Assembly (NCBI GenBank): GCA_947450895.1
Contig: CANFWT010000015.1
Span: 1-43,991, forward strand
Source: Comamonadaceae bacterium
GTDB lineage: Bacteria > Pseudomonadota > Gammaproteobacteria > Burkholderiales > Burkholderiaceae_C
Length of the DNA: 43,991 nucleotides
Reading direction: 5' to 3'
Shown: positions 32,397-40,955 of the stretch, one piece after another
How positions within the stretch are numbered: position 1 is the first letter of the stretch
How the letters are laid out: each line of letters begins with the position of its first letter
Program-made: the position numbers and the translations under genes
Notes under the pieces: model-generated
Seen by the model: the letters and a program-made list of their open reading frames with translations, nothing else
Database searches by the model: none
What the model was told of the DNA's origin: nothing

Positions 32397-33533
32397 ATGA
32401 AATTGACCCCCAACCACCCTTTCAAAATCTGGCGTGAACTCTTTGGCAGCCTGGCCCTGGCGCTGGGCTTGGCATCGTTCGGTGGGTCGGCGATGGCCGA
32501 CGAGGAAAAAATACTCAATATTTACAACTGGTCTGACTATCTGGCCGATGACACGATCCCCAACTTTGAAAAAGAGACCGGAATCAAGGTGCGCTATGAC
32601 ACCTATGACAACAACGAAATTCTGCATGCCAAACTGGTGGCGGGGAAAACGGGCTATGACTTGGTAGTTCCATCGTCCACGTTTGCCCGCTTGCAGATCG
32701 ACGGCGGTCTGCTGGCCAAGCTGGACAAGACCCAGCTGCCCAACCTGAAAAACTTGGATTCCGAGATCCAGGCGCAAATTGCAAAGATTGATCCAGGTAA
32801 CCAGTACCTGGTGAATTGGTTATGGGGTTACACGACCATAGGCATCAACACCGCTAAAGTTAAAGCTGCGCTTGGTAACGAGCCTATGCCCGCCAACGTT
32901 TGGGAGTTGTTCTTCAATCCCAAGTACATCAGCAAGCTCAAAAGTTGCGGGGTGAGCACCCTGGACAGTGCCACCGAGGTGCTGCCTGCTGCGCTGAATT
33001 ACCTGGGAAAAGACCCATTCAGCAAAAATGCTGGGGACTACCAAGAAGCATTGACCTTGCTCAAAAGCGTACGGCCCTTCGTGACCCTGTTCAGTTCTTC
33101 GGGCTACATCAACGACATGGCGAGCGGTTCCGTGTGCATGGCCTTGGGTTGGAACGGTGACATCAACATCGCTCGCAGCCGCGCCATCGAAGGCAAGACG
33201 GGGCAAGACGTGGTCGCGCTGATTCCCAAAACCGGTGCCGTACTGTTTTTTGACATGATGGCCATTCCATCGGATGCGGCGCACCCGAAAAATGCGCTGG
33301 CCTTTATGAACTACATCATGCGTCCAGAGGTCCATGCCGGCCTCACGAACAAGGTGAAGTACGCCAACCCCAACAAAGAGTCGCGTAAATTCATCAATCC
33401 TGAGGTTGCCAAAAATCCGTCGGTATTCCCAAGCCCAGAAGAGATGGCCACCATGGTTGCGCCAAAGGCTTTGACCAACGACATCCGCCGTCTGGCCACG
33501 CGTGCCTACACTTCCTTCAAGACCGGCATTTAA
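32397..33533 (+). CDS. potF: Putrescine-binding periplasmic protein PotF (copy 2)
   Basis: Second polyamine-binding protein, 378 residues from this start. Unlike copy 1 it has a type I signal peptide (cleavage about AMA-DEE, residue 34), so it should be free in the periplasm. The mature part begins EEKILNIYNWSDYLADDTIPNFEKETGIKVRYD-like, closer to E. coli PotF than copy 1, and has ALGWNGDINIA. The start is unusual: AGGAG touches ATG 32397 with no spacing, whereas an in-frame TTG at 32403 lies 6 bases from it and may be the real start. The order F-G-H-I with the following genes repeats E. coli potFGHI. Confidence 0.9.
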   Translation: MKLTPNHPFKIWRELFGSLALALGLASFGGSAMADEEKILNIYNWSDYLADDTIPNFEKETGIKVRYDTYDNNEILHAKLVAGKTGYDLVVPSSTFARLQIDGGLLAKLDKTQLPNLKNLDSEIQAQIAKIDPGNQYLVNWLWGYTTIGINTAKVKAALGNEPMPANVWELFFNPKYISKLKSCGVSTLDSATEVLPAALNYLGKDPFSKNAGDYQEALTLLKSVRPFVTLFSSSGYINDMASGSVCMALGWNGDINIARSRAIEGKTGQDVVALIPKTGAVLFFDMMAIPSDAAHPKNALAFMNYIMRPEVHAGLTNKVKYANPNKESRKFINPEVAKNPSVFPSPEEMATMVAPKALTNDIRRLATRAYTSFKTGI

Positions 33534-33562
33534 ACGCAAGCGAGCGATCACAGGGGAAGCCG

Positions 33563-34711
33563 GTGGCACATCCGAATCCAGTCAGCGCTGCAGAGTCTGC
33601 GGGCGCGCCTTTTTTGCAGATCCGGCGCATCGTCAAGAAGTTTGACGATGTGTTTGCCGTCGACGAAGTCAGCCTGGACGTGCGCCAGGGTGAAATATTT
33701 GCGCTTTTGGGTTCTTCAGGCTGTGGCAAGTCCACCCTGCTGCGCATGCTGGCGGGTTTTGAGGTGCCGACCTCGGGGCAAATCTTGCTGGCTGGCCAGG
33801 ATATCGTGGCCTTGGCGCCCTACGAGCGGCCCATCAACATGATGTTCCAAAGTTATGCGCTTTTCCCCCATTTGACGGTGTGGGACAACATTGCCTTTGG
33901 CCTGCGCCGGGACCACATGCCCAAGGACGAGATGCAGGAACGGGTGGCGCAGATGCTCGATCTGGTGCAACTGAAGGCCTACGCCAAACGCAAGCCGCAC
34001 CAGTTGTCCGGCGGTCAACAGCAGCGTGTCGCACTGGCGCGCAGCCTGGCCAAGCGGCCCAAGTTGCTATTGCTGGACGAGCCGCTGGGGGCACTGGACG
34101 CCAAATTGCGCCAGCAGACCCAATTGGAATTGGTGCGCATCATCGAGCAGGTGGGCGTGACCTGTGTGATGGTGACCCACGACCAGGAAGAGGCCATGAC
34201 CATGGCCACCCGCATTGGAGTGATGAGCGAGGGCAAGATTTTGCAAATTGGCCGGCCCGACGAAATTTACGAGACGCCCAATTGCCGCTTTGTGGCGGAC
34301 TTCATTGGCAGCGTTAACTTGTTCAAAGGCCAGGTCGAAGTGGACGAGCCCGACCATGTGGTCATTGCAACGGCCGAATGCAAGCATTACGTCAGCCATG
34401 GAATAACAGGTACTGCGGGTATGGACGTGCATGTGGCGGTGCGGCCCGAGAAGATGACCATTCAGACCACGCCGGTACTGGACGCTGAGCGTGAATCCCT
34501 GGCCGAGGTGGGCTACAACCTGGCCCAGGGCGTGATCGAGGACCTTGCCTACCTGGGCAGCCTCACCACCTACCACGTCAAGCTCGATGGCGGCACTGTG
34601 GTCAAGGTAACGCACACCAATGCGGCGCGCCACAATGCGGCGCAGCTCACCTGGGGCGACCGCGTTAATGTCTGGTGGTGTGGCAGTGACGTGGTGGTGC
34701 TTACGCGCTGA
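33563..34711 (+). CDS. potG: Putrescine ABC transporter ATPase PotG
   Basis: ATPase of the putrescine importer, 382 residues. Walker A is GSSGCGKST at residues 50-58, signature LSGGQQQR about 148-155 and Walker B LLLLDEP about 168-174; the C-terminal third has a TOBE-type regulatory domain (about residues 285-382, starting VHVAVRPEKM). The start is a GTG at 33563 with AGGGGA before it. It is the only polyamine ATPase gene in the window and sits 29 bp after potF2 and 6 bp before potH2. It probably serves both permease sets, an inference from the missing second copy. PotA of the spermidine system is a close relative and the name rests on gene order. Confidence 0.9.
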   Translation: MAHPNPVSAAESAGAPFLQIRRIVKKFDDVFAVDEVSLDVRQGEIFALLGSSGCGKSTLLRMLAGFEVPTSGQILLAGQDIVALAPYERPINMMFQSYALFPHLTVWDNIAFGLRRDHMPKDEMQERVAQMLDLVQLKAYAKRKPHQLSGGQQQRVALARSLAKRPKLLLLDEPLGALDAKLRQQTQLELVRIIEQVGVTCVMVTHDQEEAMTMATRIGVMSEGKILQIGRPDEIYETPNCRFVADFIGSVNLFKGQVEVDEPDHVVIATAECKHYVSHGITGTAGMDVHVAVRPEKMTIQTTPVLDAERESLAEVGYNLAQGVIEDLAYLGSLTTYHVKLDGGTVVKVTHTNAARHNAAQLTWGDRVNVWWCGSDVVVLTR

Positions 34712-34717
34712 TTTGCG

Positions 34718-35656
34718 ATGGCCAATCCCGAGAACTGGATTCGAACCCAGCCTTCCGCATCCTTGGAAAGCCTCAGCGAGCGCTGGGGGCGGTCGGCGGT
34801 AATTGGTGTGCCGATGGTGTTTTTGCTCGGGGTGTTTTTGTTGCCGTTTTTGGTCGTTCTGAAGATCAGCCTATCCGAGATGGATGCGGTTTTCTTTCAC
34901 GACCTGATGTCCTGGGCGGATCAGACGCTGACCTTGAAAATCAAGTTTGGAAATTACCTGAGCTTGTTTGACGATGCTTTGTACTTTCAGACCTACCTGA
35001 GTTCCATCAAGTTCGCGGCCTTCACCACGGCTATTTGTCTGGCGATTGCATATCCTTTTGCGTATTTTCTCGCTCGCAGCCCGGCCGACAAGCGCCCAGC
35101 GCTGCTGATGCTGGTCATGTTGCCGTTTTGGACATCGTTCTTATTGCGCGTCTATGCATGGAAAATGCTGCTTGCGGATAGCGGTGTCATCAACAACGTT
35201 CTCATGGCCGCCGGCGTGCTTTCCGAGCCCGTCAAGATGATGAATACCCCGTTTTCCCTCGTGCTTGGCATGGTCTACACCTATGTGCCTTTCATGATCT
35301 TGCCGCTCTATGCCAACCTGGCGAAGATGGATTTGACTCTGTTGGAAGCCGCCCTCGATTTGGGGGCAACACCCTGGCAGGCATTCTGGCGTATCACCGT
35401 GCCGCTCTCTCGCAGCGGCATCATTGCGGGCTCCATGCTGGTTTTCATCCCCTGCGTGGGGGAGTTTGTGATTCCCGAATTGCTGGGGGGGCCGCAAACG
35501 CTGATGATTGGCCGGGTGTTGTGGGACGAGTTTTTCAGCAACAACGACTGGCCCATGGCCGCTGCGGTGGCCGTGGTCATGGTCTTGCTCATCATTGTTC
35601 CGGTGGCATTGTTTAACAAATACCAGGCCGAAGCCAACGCGGGAGGCCGGCAATGA
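34718..35656 (+). CDS. potH: Putrescine ABC transporter permease PotH (copy 2)
   Basis: Inner-membrane permease, 312 residues. Hydrophobic helices begin VIGVPMVFLLGVFLLPFLVVLKISLSE, which is the E. coli PotH-like N-terminal helix. It contains LVMLPFWTSFLLRVYAWKMLL and the ATPase-contact loop DLTLLEAALDLGATPWQAFWRITVPLSRSG. It is 6 bp after potG and overlaps potI2 by 4 bp (ATGA), so the permeases are translationally coupled. Compared with copy 1, sequence similarity runs along the full length, suggesting an old duplication rather than a recent one (the DNA differs widely). Confidence 0.9.
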   Translation: MANPENWIRTQPSASLESLSERWGRSAVIGVPMVFLLGVFLLPFLVVLKISLSEMDAVFFHDLMSWADQTLTLKIKFGNYLSLFDDALYFQTYLSSIKFAAFTTAICLAIAYPFAYFLARSPADKRPALLMLVMLPFWTSFLLRVYAWKMLLADSGVINNVLMAAGVLSEPVKMMNTPFSLVLGMVYTYVPFMILPLYANLAKMDLTLLEAALDLGATPWQAFWRITVPLSRSGIIAGSMLVFIPCVGEFVIPELLGGPQTLMIGRVLWDEFFSNNDWPMAAAVAVVMVLLIIVPVALFNKYQAEANAGGRQ

Positions 35657-36492
35657 GCTTCCAGGCTGGGCGCCTGACTTCGCGCTTTTGGATGGGCGCG
35701 GTGTTTGTGTTTCTCTATCTGCCCATCGTCACATTGGTCATTTTGAGTTTCAACGCCAGTCCGATGGTGACCAGTTGGGGCGGGTGGTCAGTGCGTTGGT
35801 ACACCGCGTTGGCGAACGATAGTGAGATCATTTCTGGATTTCGCCTGTCGTTGGAAATCGCTTTTCTCACGGGCTGCTCTTCCGTGATACTGGGTACGCT
35901 TGCGGCGCTGTCGCTGCACCGATTCAAACGTTTTCCTGGACGCACCCTGTTTGCTGGGATGGTGAATTCTCCCTTGGTCATGCCCGAAGTCATCATTGGT
36001 CTTTCCTTGCTGCTAATGCTGGTGTCGGTGCAGCGTGTGTTCGGTTTGCCTGAGCGTGGTTTTGGCACCATCTGGCTGGGTCATACGCTGTTGGGGATGG
36101 CATATGCCACTGTGGTCGTTCTTTCGCGCTTGCAGGAGGTCAGTCCCTCACTCGAAGAGGCGGCGCAGGATCTTGGTTGCCGTCCGTTGCAAGTCTTTTT
36201 TTTGGTCACTTTGCCCTTGATTTCCCAGGCAATTGCTTCGGCGTGGTTGCTGACCTTCACCCTTTCGCTTGATGATGTCGTCTTGTCTGCCTTTCTTTCG
36301 GGGCCCGGTTCGACTACCATGCCGATCACGATTTTTAGCCGTGCTCGCTTGGGCTTGAGCCCCAGCGTCAACACCGTGGCCACGATCACCGTGGCGGTGG
36401 TAAGTGTGGGCGTATATGCCGCAAGCGTGCTGATGGCACGCGCCGAACGTCGCCGAGCTCAGGAAGTGGCTGCTGCCTACCGTGCAGGCTAA
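35653..36492 (+). CDS. potI: Putrescine ABC transporter permease PotI (copy 2)
   Basis: Second permease of the F-G-H-I set, 279 residues. The first helix MGAVFVFLYLPIVTLVILSFN, the segment GHTLLGMAYATVVVLSRLQEV and the loop LEEAAQDLGCRPLQVFFLVTLPLISQ followed by LTFTLSLDDVVLSAFLSGPG are PotI hallmarks. It starts within the potH2 stop (4-bp overlap) and is followed 30 bp later by gabT, so GABA catabolism and putrescine uptake may share one transcript. Confidence 0.9.
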   Translation: MSFQAGRLTSRFWMGAVFVFLYLPIVTLVILSFNASPMVTSWGGWSVRWYTALANDSEIISGFRLSLEIAFLTGCSSVILGTLAALSLHRFKRFPGRTLFAGMVNSPLVMPEVIIGLSLLLMLVSVQRVFGLPERGFGTIWLGHTLLGMAYATVVVLSRLQEVSPSLEEAAQDLGCRPLQVFFLVTLPLISQAIASAWLLTFTLSLDDVVLSAFLSGPGSTTMPITIFSRARLGLSPSVNTVATITVAVVSVGVYAASVLMARAERRRAQEVAAAYRAG

Positions 36493-36522
36493 GCCGGACG
36501 CCAATCATTGAAAGGACAAACC

Positions 36523-37830
36523 ATGAACGCCCCCCAGAACCAAAAAACCCTTGATCCTGTCCAAACCGACCTGGGCACCAATGCCGACTGGCACGCACGG
36601 CGACTGGCTGCTACCCCGCGGGGCGTGGCGGTGATGGGTGATTTCTTCATCGACCACGCAAAAAATGCCGAGTTCTGGGATATTGAGGGCCGCCGTTTCA
36701 TCGACTTCGTGGGCGGTATCGCTGTGCTCAATACGGGCCACCGTCACCCCAAAGTCGAGGCCGCCATCGCTGAGCAATTGCAGCGCTTTACCCATAGTTG
36801 CTACCAGGTCGTCCCTTATGCGCAGTACGTGTCGCTGGCCGAGCGAATCAACGCGATCGTTCCCATTGATGGCCCTACCAAAACGGCCCTGTTTTCCACT
36901 GGCGCGGAAGCCGTCGAAAACGCAATCAAGATCGCCCGCTCCTACACCGGTCGTAGCGGCGTGATCGCCTTCGGCGGGGCGTTTCACGGGCGCAGCCTGT
37001 TTGCGGTGGCGCTCACGGGCAAAGTGCAGCCCTACAAGGCCGGTTTTGGTCCCTTTGCGCCCGAGATTTACCACGTGCCGTTTCCTTGCCACTGCGCGGA
37101 CCTCGGGGAAACCAAGCGCGCTATGGAGCAGTTGTTCAAGTGCGACATTGAGCCCAGCCGTGTTGCAGCCATCATTTTTGAGCCCGTGCAAGGTGAAGGC
37201 GGTTTCAATCCCATACAGGCTGAGGCTGTGCATTGGCTGCGCGCGCTGTGCGACCAACACGGCATTGTGCTGATTGCCGATGAAGTTCAGACTGGATATG
37301 GCCGCACCGGCAAGATGTTTGCAATGGAGCATTTCGGGGTCTCCCCAGATCTGATGACCATGGCTAAAAGCATGGGCGGCGGCACCACCTTGTCGGCCGT
37401 AGCTGGCCGCACTGCCATCATGGACGCGCCTAACCCGGGTGGACTGGGCGGCACCTACGCCGGTAACCCACTGGCTGTGGCGGCAGCCCATGCGGTGCTC
37501 GATGTCATGGCGGAAGAAGGTTTATGCGACCGCGCCCGCATTTTGGGCGAGCGCCTGCACGTCCGCTTGCTGGCGGCAAAAGCCAAAAACCCTTGCATCG
37601 GTGACGTACGCGCCCTGGGCGCCATGGTTGCTTGCGACTTGGTGAATCCCGATACTGGCGCTGCGGATGCTGATATGGCCAAAAAAGTGCAGCAAGCCGC
37701 CCTCAAACAAGGACTGCTGCTGCTGACCTGCGGTGTTTATGGCAATGTGCTGCGTTTTTTGTTCCCGCTCACGATCGAGGACCTGGTATTTGACGAAGCC
37801 TTGGCCATTTTGGATGGCGCGCTCGCCTGA
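36523..37830 (+). CDS. gabT: 4-aminobutyrate aminotransferase (GabT)
   Basis: Class III PLP aminotransferase, 435 residues, that moves the amino group of GABA to 2-oxoglutarate, giving succinate semialdehyde. Family features: FIDFVGGIAVLNTGHRHPKV, FSTGAEAVENAIKIAR, AFGGAFHGRSLFAVALTGK, EPVQGEGGF, ADEVQTGYGRTGKMFAMEH and MTMAKSMGGG, where the lysine binds PLP. The segment around the 5-aminovalerate/GABA pocket agrees with GabT rather than SpuC. Start ATG 36523 has AAAGGA upstream; the TTG 36508 is less likely. It sits after potI2. The succinate semialdehyde dehydrogenase GabD expected as the next step is not in the window. Confidence 0.9.
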   Translation: MNAPQNQKTLDPVQTDLGTNADWHARRLAATPRGVAVMGDFFIDHAKNAEFWDIEGRRFIDFVGGIAVLNTGHRHPKVEAAIAEQLQRFTHSCYQVVPYAQYVSLAERINAIVPIDGPTKTALFSTGAEAVENAIKIARSYTGRSGVIAFGGAFHGRSLFAVALTGKVQPYKAGFGPFAPEIYHVPFPCHCADLGETKRAMEQLFKCDIEPSRVAAIIFEPVQGEGGFNPIQAEAVHWLRALCDQHGIVLIADEVQTGYGRTGKMFAMEHFGVSPDLMTMAKSMGGGTTLSAVAGRTAIMDAPNPGGLGGTYAGNPLAVAAAHAVLDVMAEEGLCDRARILGERLHVRLLAAKAKNPCIGDVRALGAMVACDLVNPDTGAADADMAKKVQQAALKQGLLLLTCGVYGNVLRFLFPLTIEDLVFDEALAILDGALA

Positions 37831-37841
37831 GCGCACTACCC

Positions 37842-37860
37842 GCCGCGCGTGGCGCGCGGC
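37842..37860 (+). repeat. GC-rich hairpin between gabT and the ligase gene
   Basis: Inverted repeat GCCGCGCG (37842-37849) with CGCGCGGC (37853-37860), 8-bp stem and 3-base loop, 11 bp after the gabT stop. Only a weak T-rich stretch (CTATTACTTTTG) follows, so it may be a partial terminator or a transcript-stabilising hairpin that tunes the downstream gene. Confidence 0.45.
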
Positions 37861-37897
37861 CTATTACTTTTGAGCCTGCGCTAGTGCGCCTTTGTCA

Positions 37898-39229
37898 ATG
37901 AGCCCCTACCAAGAGAACATTACCCGCCTGCAAGCGCAGGGCGTCCACTCGGTGCTGGTGCAGTTCTGCGATATTCACGGAGTGGCAAAAGGCAAACTGG
38001 TGCCCCTGGTGAACTTGCAAGAGTGGGTAGAGCAGGGCGCCGGTTTTGCGGGGCCCAGCATATGGGGCACCGGGTTGCCACGTTTTGGTGCCAGAAGCGA
38101 ATACTATGCCCGTCTGGACCTTAGCAGTCTGCGTCCGCTGCCCTTTATGCCGGGTGTGGCCCATGCAGTGGCCAGTGGATTTGCCGGAGGCTTGCCGCTC
38201 GACACCTGCTCCCGTCAGGTATTGCAGGCCGCAATTGCGCGCATCAAAGCGCGCGGCTGGACGCTGTGGGTGGGTATTGAACCCGAATTTTTCCTGTTAC
38301 GCCAGGCGACGGATGGCGCATGGCAGGTGGCAGACGCTGCCGATCTGCTCGATAAACCGTCCTACGACCTCAAGGCCATCCACCGCAACCAGTCTTTTCT
38401 GGAGGAAATGCGTGCAACGCTGACCGCGCTTGGCTTTGAATTGCAGCAGATTGACCACGAGGACGCCAGTGGTCAATATGAAATAAATTACAAATTCGAT
38501 GACGCATTGGCTGCGGCGGACCGTTACATGCTGTTTAAGCTCACCGCGCATGCCGTGGCGCAGAGGCACGGCATGGTTTTCAGTGCCATGGCCAAACCAC
38601 TTGCCCATGCTCCTGGCAGCGGTTTGCATTTCCACTTGAGCATTACGGATGCACAAGGAAAGGCGCTGTTTGCAGAGGATGCCGGCGCGCTGGGACTTAG
38701 CGACATGGGGCACCAGTTTGCCGCTGGTCTGTTGGCCCACGCCGATGCGCTGAGTGCCGTGTGTGCGCCAACCGTCAACAGCTACAGGCGACTCGCAGTG
38801 AGCCAAAGCGCTTCCGGCACCACCTGGTCGCCGGTATGGAAGGCCTACGGTGACAACAACCGTACATGTCTTGTGCGTGCGGTTGCGGGTCGGCTCGAGT
38901 GGCGATTACCAGACGCCTCCTGCAATGTGTATGCGGCGCTCGCCGCCACGCTTTTGGCGGGATTGGACGGTATCGACCAGGGTATGGCAGCCCCCGATTA
39001 CTGCGAGGAAGATTTGTACGCGCGGATGGCCAGCGGTCAGCCCATGCCTGAACGCCTGCCCAGAGACCTGTATGCCGCCTTGGCTGCGCTGGACCAGGAC
39101 ACCCGCTTGCGAGCGCAATTAGGTGAAGCTTTTTGTGCCCAATTTGCGCTTTTGAAGGCGCAAGAGTGGGACGCGTACCAGCAACAGGTTTCTCCTTGGG
39201 AGTTGGCCCGCTACGCAAGCGCCTTTTAG
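37898..39229 (+). CDS. GlnT/GMAS-type glutamine-synthetase-family ligase
   Basis: A 443-residue glutamine-synthetase-fold ligase. N-terminal FCDIHGVAKGKLVP resembles the GlnT type of glutamate-amine ligase, including gamma-glutamylmethylamide synthetase (GmaS), more than the PuuA at 26348. Catalytic elements: GIEPEFFLLR, GQYEINYKFDDAL, MAKPLAHAPGSGLHFHLS and NSYRRLAVSQSASGTTWSP. No adenylylation loop is visible. Start ATG 37898; TTG 37892 is an option and no good ribosome binding site is seen. Its substrate could be a polyamine, methylamine, ethanolamine or ammonia. It is the last gene of the polyamine cluster, 67 bp after gabT. Confidence 0.8.
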   Translation: MSPYQENITRLQAQGVHSVLVQFCDIHGVAKGKLVPLVNLQEWVEQGAGFAGPSIWGTGLPRFGARSEYYARLDLSSLRPLPFMPGVAHAVASGFAGGLPLDTCSRQVLQAAIARIKARGWTLWVGIEPEFFLLRQATDGAWQVADAADLLDKPSYDLKAIHRNQSFLEEMRATLTALGFELQQIDHEDASGQYEINYKFDDALAAADRYMLFKLTAHAVAQRHGMVFSAMAKPLAHAPGSGLHFHLSITDAQGKALFAEDAGALGLSDMGHQFAAGLLAHADALSAVCAPTVNSYRRLAVSQSASGTTWSPVWKAYGDNNRTCLVRAVAGRLEWRLPDASCNVYAALAATLLAGLDGIDQGMAAPDYCEEDLYARMASGQPMPERLPRDLYAALAALDQDTRLRAQLGEAFCAQFALLKAQEWDAYQQQVSPWELARYASAF

Positions 39230-39543
39230 TTCCGGGCTTGGACCTTCAAACCGAATGGACCACATTCGGGCGTCTGAAATGGTCTTTTTGGAATGCACAA
39301 GACCTTCTCGCAGTATGAAATACAGTGGTCGACTTTCACCTGCTAAAAAGCTCGAAGTACGCGTCATCGTGAAAAATATTTTTTCATGATCGACCTAAGT
39401 GATTGTTTTCATTGAAGAAAAAATTACTCTTCTATAAGACATAAGATCTAACATATGTCTTATATAAGACTTAGAATAGACCCGTATGCACCGTAACCGC
39501 GAACCAATCGGTGCCATCCCTTTACCAACACCGGAGTCTTCAT
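39230..39543. promoter_or_regulatory. AT-rich intergenic region upstream of aceA
   Basis: The only gap over 300 bp. The first third has a 7-bp hairpin CCGAATG/CATTCGG (39251-39257 with 39263-39269) followed 14 bases later by TTTTT, a weak candidate terminator for the preceding gene. From about 39360 it becomes AT-rich and contains a cluster of palindromes (listed separately). A -10-like TAGAAT is at 39472-39477 without a good -35 match, consistent with an activated or repressed promoter. The GGAG ribosome binding site of aceA is at 39532-39535. Confidence 0.6.
39433..39470. promoter_or_regulatory. Overlapping palindromes, probable operator of aceA
   Basis: A perfect 14-bp palindrome GTCTTATATAAGAC (39457-39470) overlaps a larger inverted repeat with 11-bp arms TATAAGACATA (39433-39443) and TATGTCTTATA (39454-39464), so the ATAAGAC half-site occurs in both orientations. 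The block ends just before the -10-like TAGAAT. I recall similar ATAAGAC/GTCTTAT sites before TCA-cycle and glyoxylate genes in Burkholderiales, thought to bind a GntR-type regulator, but cannot confirm it here. Confidence 0.6.
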
Positions 39544-40863
39544 ATGCCGCAATCTTTTACCGAACAACTCAGCCGCGAACAGCAAATTGCCGCCCTTGAA
39601 AAAGACTGGGCTACCAACCCCCGCTGGAAGGGCATCACCCGCGGCTACAGTGCCGCCGACGTGGTGCGTTTGCGCGGTTCTTTTCCTATTGAGCACACGC
39701 TGGCCCGCCGCGGCGCCGAGAAGCTTTGGAACCTGGTTAATACCGAACCCTATGTCAACTGCCTGGGCGCGCTGACTGGCGGTCAAGCCATGCAACAAGT
39801 CAAGGCCGGCGTGAAAGCCATTTACCTGTCGGGCTGGCAAGTCGCCGCTGACAACAATTCCTACGCCTCCATGTACCCCGACCAGTCGCTGTACCCCGTG
39901 GACTCGGTGCCAACCGTCGTGGAGCGCATCAACAACACCTTCCGCCGCGCGGATGAAATCCAGCATTCCAAAGGCATTGATGCGGGCGACAAGGGCTATG
40001 TTGACAACTTCGCCCCCATCGTGGCCGACGCCGAAGCCGGTTTCGGCGGCGTGCTGAACGCCTTTGAGCTGATGAAAGCCATGATCAAGGCCGGCGCTGC
40101 GGGCGTGCATTGGGAAGACCAACTCGCTTCGGTCAAGAAATGTGGCCACATGGGCGGCAAAGTGCTGGTGCCGACCGCCGAAGCCTGCCAAAAGCTAATT
40201 GCTGCGCGCATGGCGGCCGACGTCTGCGGCGTGCCCACCCTGGTGATCGCCCGCACCGACGCCGAAGCCGCAGACCTCTTGACCAGCGACTACGACGAGA
40301 ACGACAAGCCCTTCCTAACCGGTGAACGCACCGCTGAAGGCTTTTACAAAACCAACAAAGGCATCGACCAAGCGATCTCCCGCGCGATTGCGTATGCCGA
40401 ATACGCCGACCTGGTGTGGTGCGAAACCGGCACACCAGACCTCGAATTCGCCAAGAAGTTTGCCGATGCCGTGCACGCCAAACACCCCGGCAAAATGCTG
40501 GCCTACAACTGCTCGCCATCTTTCAACTGGAAGAAAAATCTGGACGACGCCACCATCGCCAAGTTCCAGCGTGAACTCGGCGCCATGGGCTACAAGTACC
40601 AGTTCATCACCCTGGCTGGCATCCATTCCATGTGGTACAACATGTTTGACTTGGCGCAAGACTACGTGGCACGTGGCATGACGGCTTATGTGGAAAAAGT
40701 GCAGGAGCCCGAGTTCGCAGCCCGCGACCGTGGCTACACCTTCGTGAGCCACCAGCAAGAAGTCGGCACCGGTTACTTTGACGAAGTCACCACCGTCATC
40801 CAAGGCGGCAAGTCCAGCGTGACCGCGCTCACCGGCTCGACTGAAGAAGAGCAGTTCCACTGA
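39544..40863 (+). CDS. aceA: Isocitrate lyase (AceA)
   Basis: Splits isocitrate into glyoxylate and succinate in the glyoxylate shunt; 439 residues, close to the E. coli length. The catalytic loop [14 protein letters not shown] (Cys200) is intact, the metal site has DAEAGFGG, and the [12 protein letters not shown] segment is characteristic. Start ATG 39544 with GGAG 8 bases upstream; an earlier ATG at 39511 in the leader is not conserved. Single-gene unit: promoter region upstream and a strong terminator at 40919-40944. Malate synthase is not in the window. Confidence 0.96.
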   Translation: MPQSFTEQLSREQQIAALEKDWATNPRWKGITRGYSAADVVRLRGSFPIEHTLARRGAEKLWNLVNTEPYVNCLGALTGGQAMQQVKAGVKAIYLSGWQVAADNNSYASMYPDQSLYPVDSVPTVVERINNTFRRADEIQHSKGIDAGDKGYVDNFAPIVADAEAGFGGVLNAFELMKAMIKAGAAGVHWEDQLASVKKCGHMGGKVLVPTAEACQKLIAARMAADVCGVPTLVIARTDAEAADLLTSDYDENDKPFLTGERTAEGFYKTNKGIDQAISRAIAYAEYADLVWCETGTPDLEFAKKFADAVHAKHPGKMLAYNCSPSFNWKKNLDDATIAKFQRELGAMGYKYQFITLAGIHSMWYNMFDLAQDYVARGMTAYVEKVQEPEFAARDRGYTFVSHQQEVGTGYFDEVTTVIQGGKSSVTALTGSTEEEQFH

Positions 40864-40918
40864 AAATTGGCGTCGTTAGGCCAGCGTAAAATCGTAACCT
40901 AGCGTTTCAACCCACCTC

Positions 40919-40944
40919 AAGCGCGGCACCTGCCGCGCTTTTTT
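40919..40944 (+). terminator. Rho-independent terminator after aceA, touching thrS start
   Basis: Stem AAGCGCGGCA (40919-40928) with TGCCGCGCTT (40931-40940), 2-base loop, and six T at 40939-40944. It is strong and complete, 55 bp after the aceA stop. The thrS start codons at 40950 and 40956 follow after only 5 and 11 bases, which leaves no room for a separate thrS promoter and leader downstream. Confidence 0.85.
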
Positions 40945-40955
40945 GCTTTATGACC

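Noticed and set aside
39300..39480. AT-rich patch as a sign of horizontal transfer or an insertion-site remnant
   Set aside because: It is short, carries palindromic operator-like sites next to a -10-like element and precedes a core gene, so a promoter region explains it.
40864..40949. T-box or tRNA-like leader controlling thrS
   Set aside because: Too short (86 bp) and dominated by a simple terminator; T-boxes are not expected in Betaproteobacteria.
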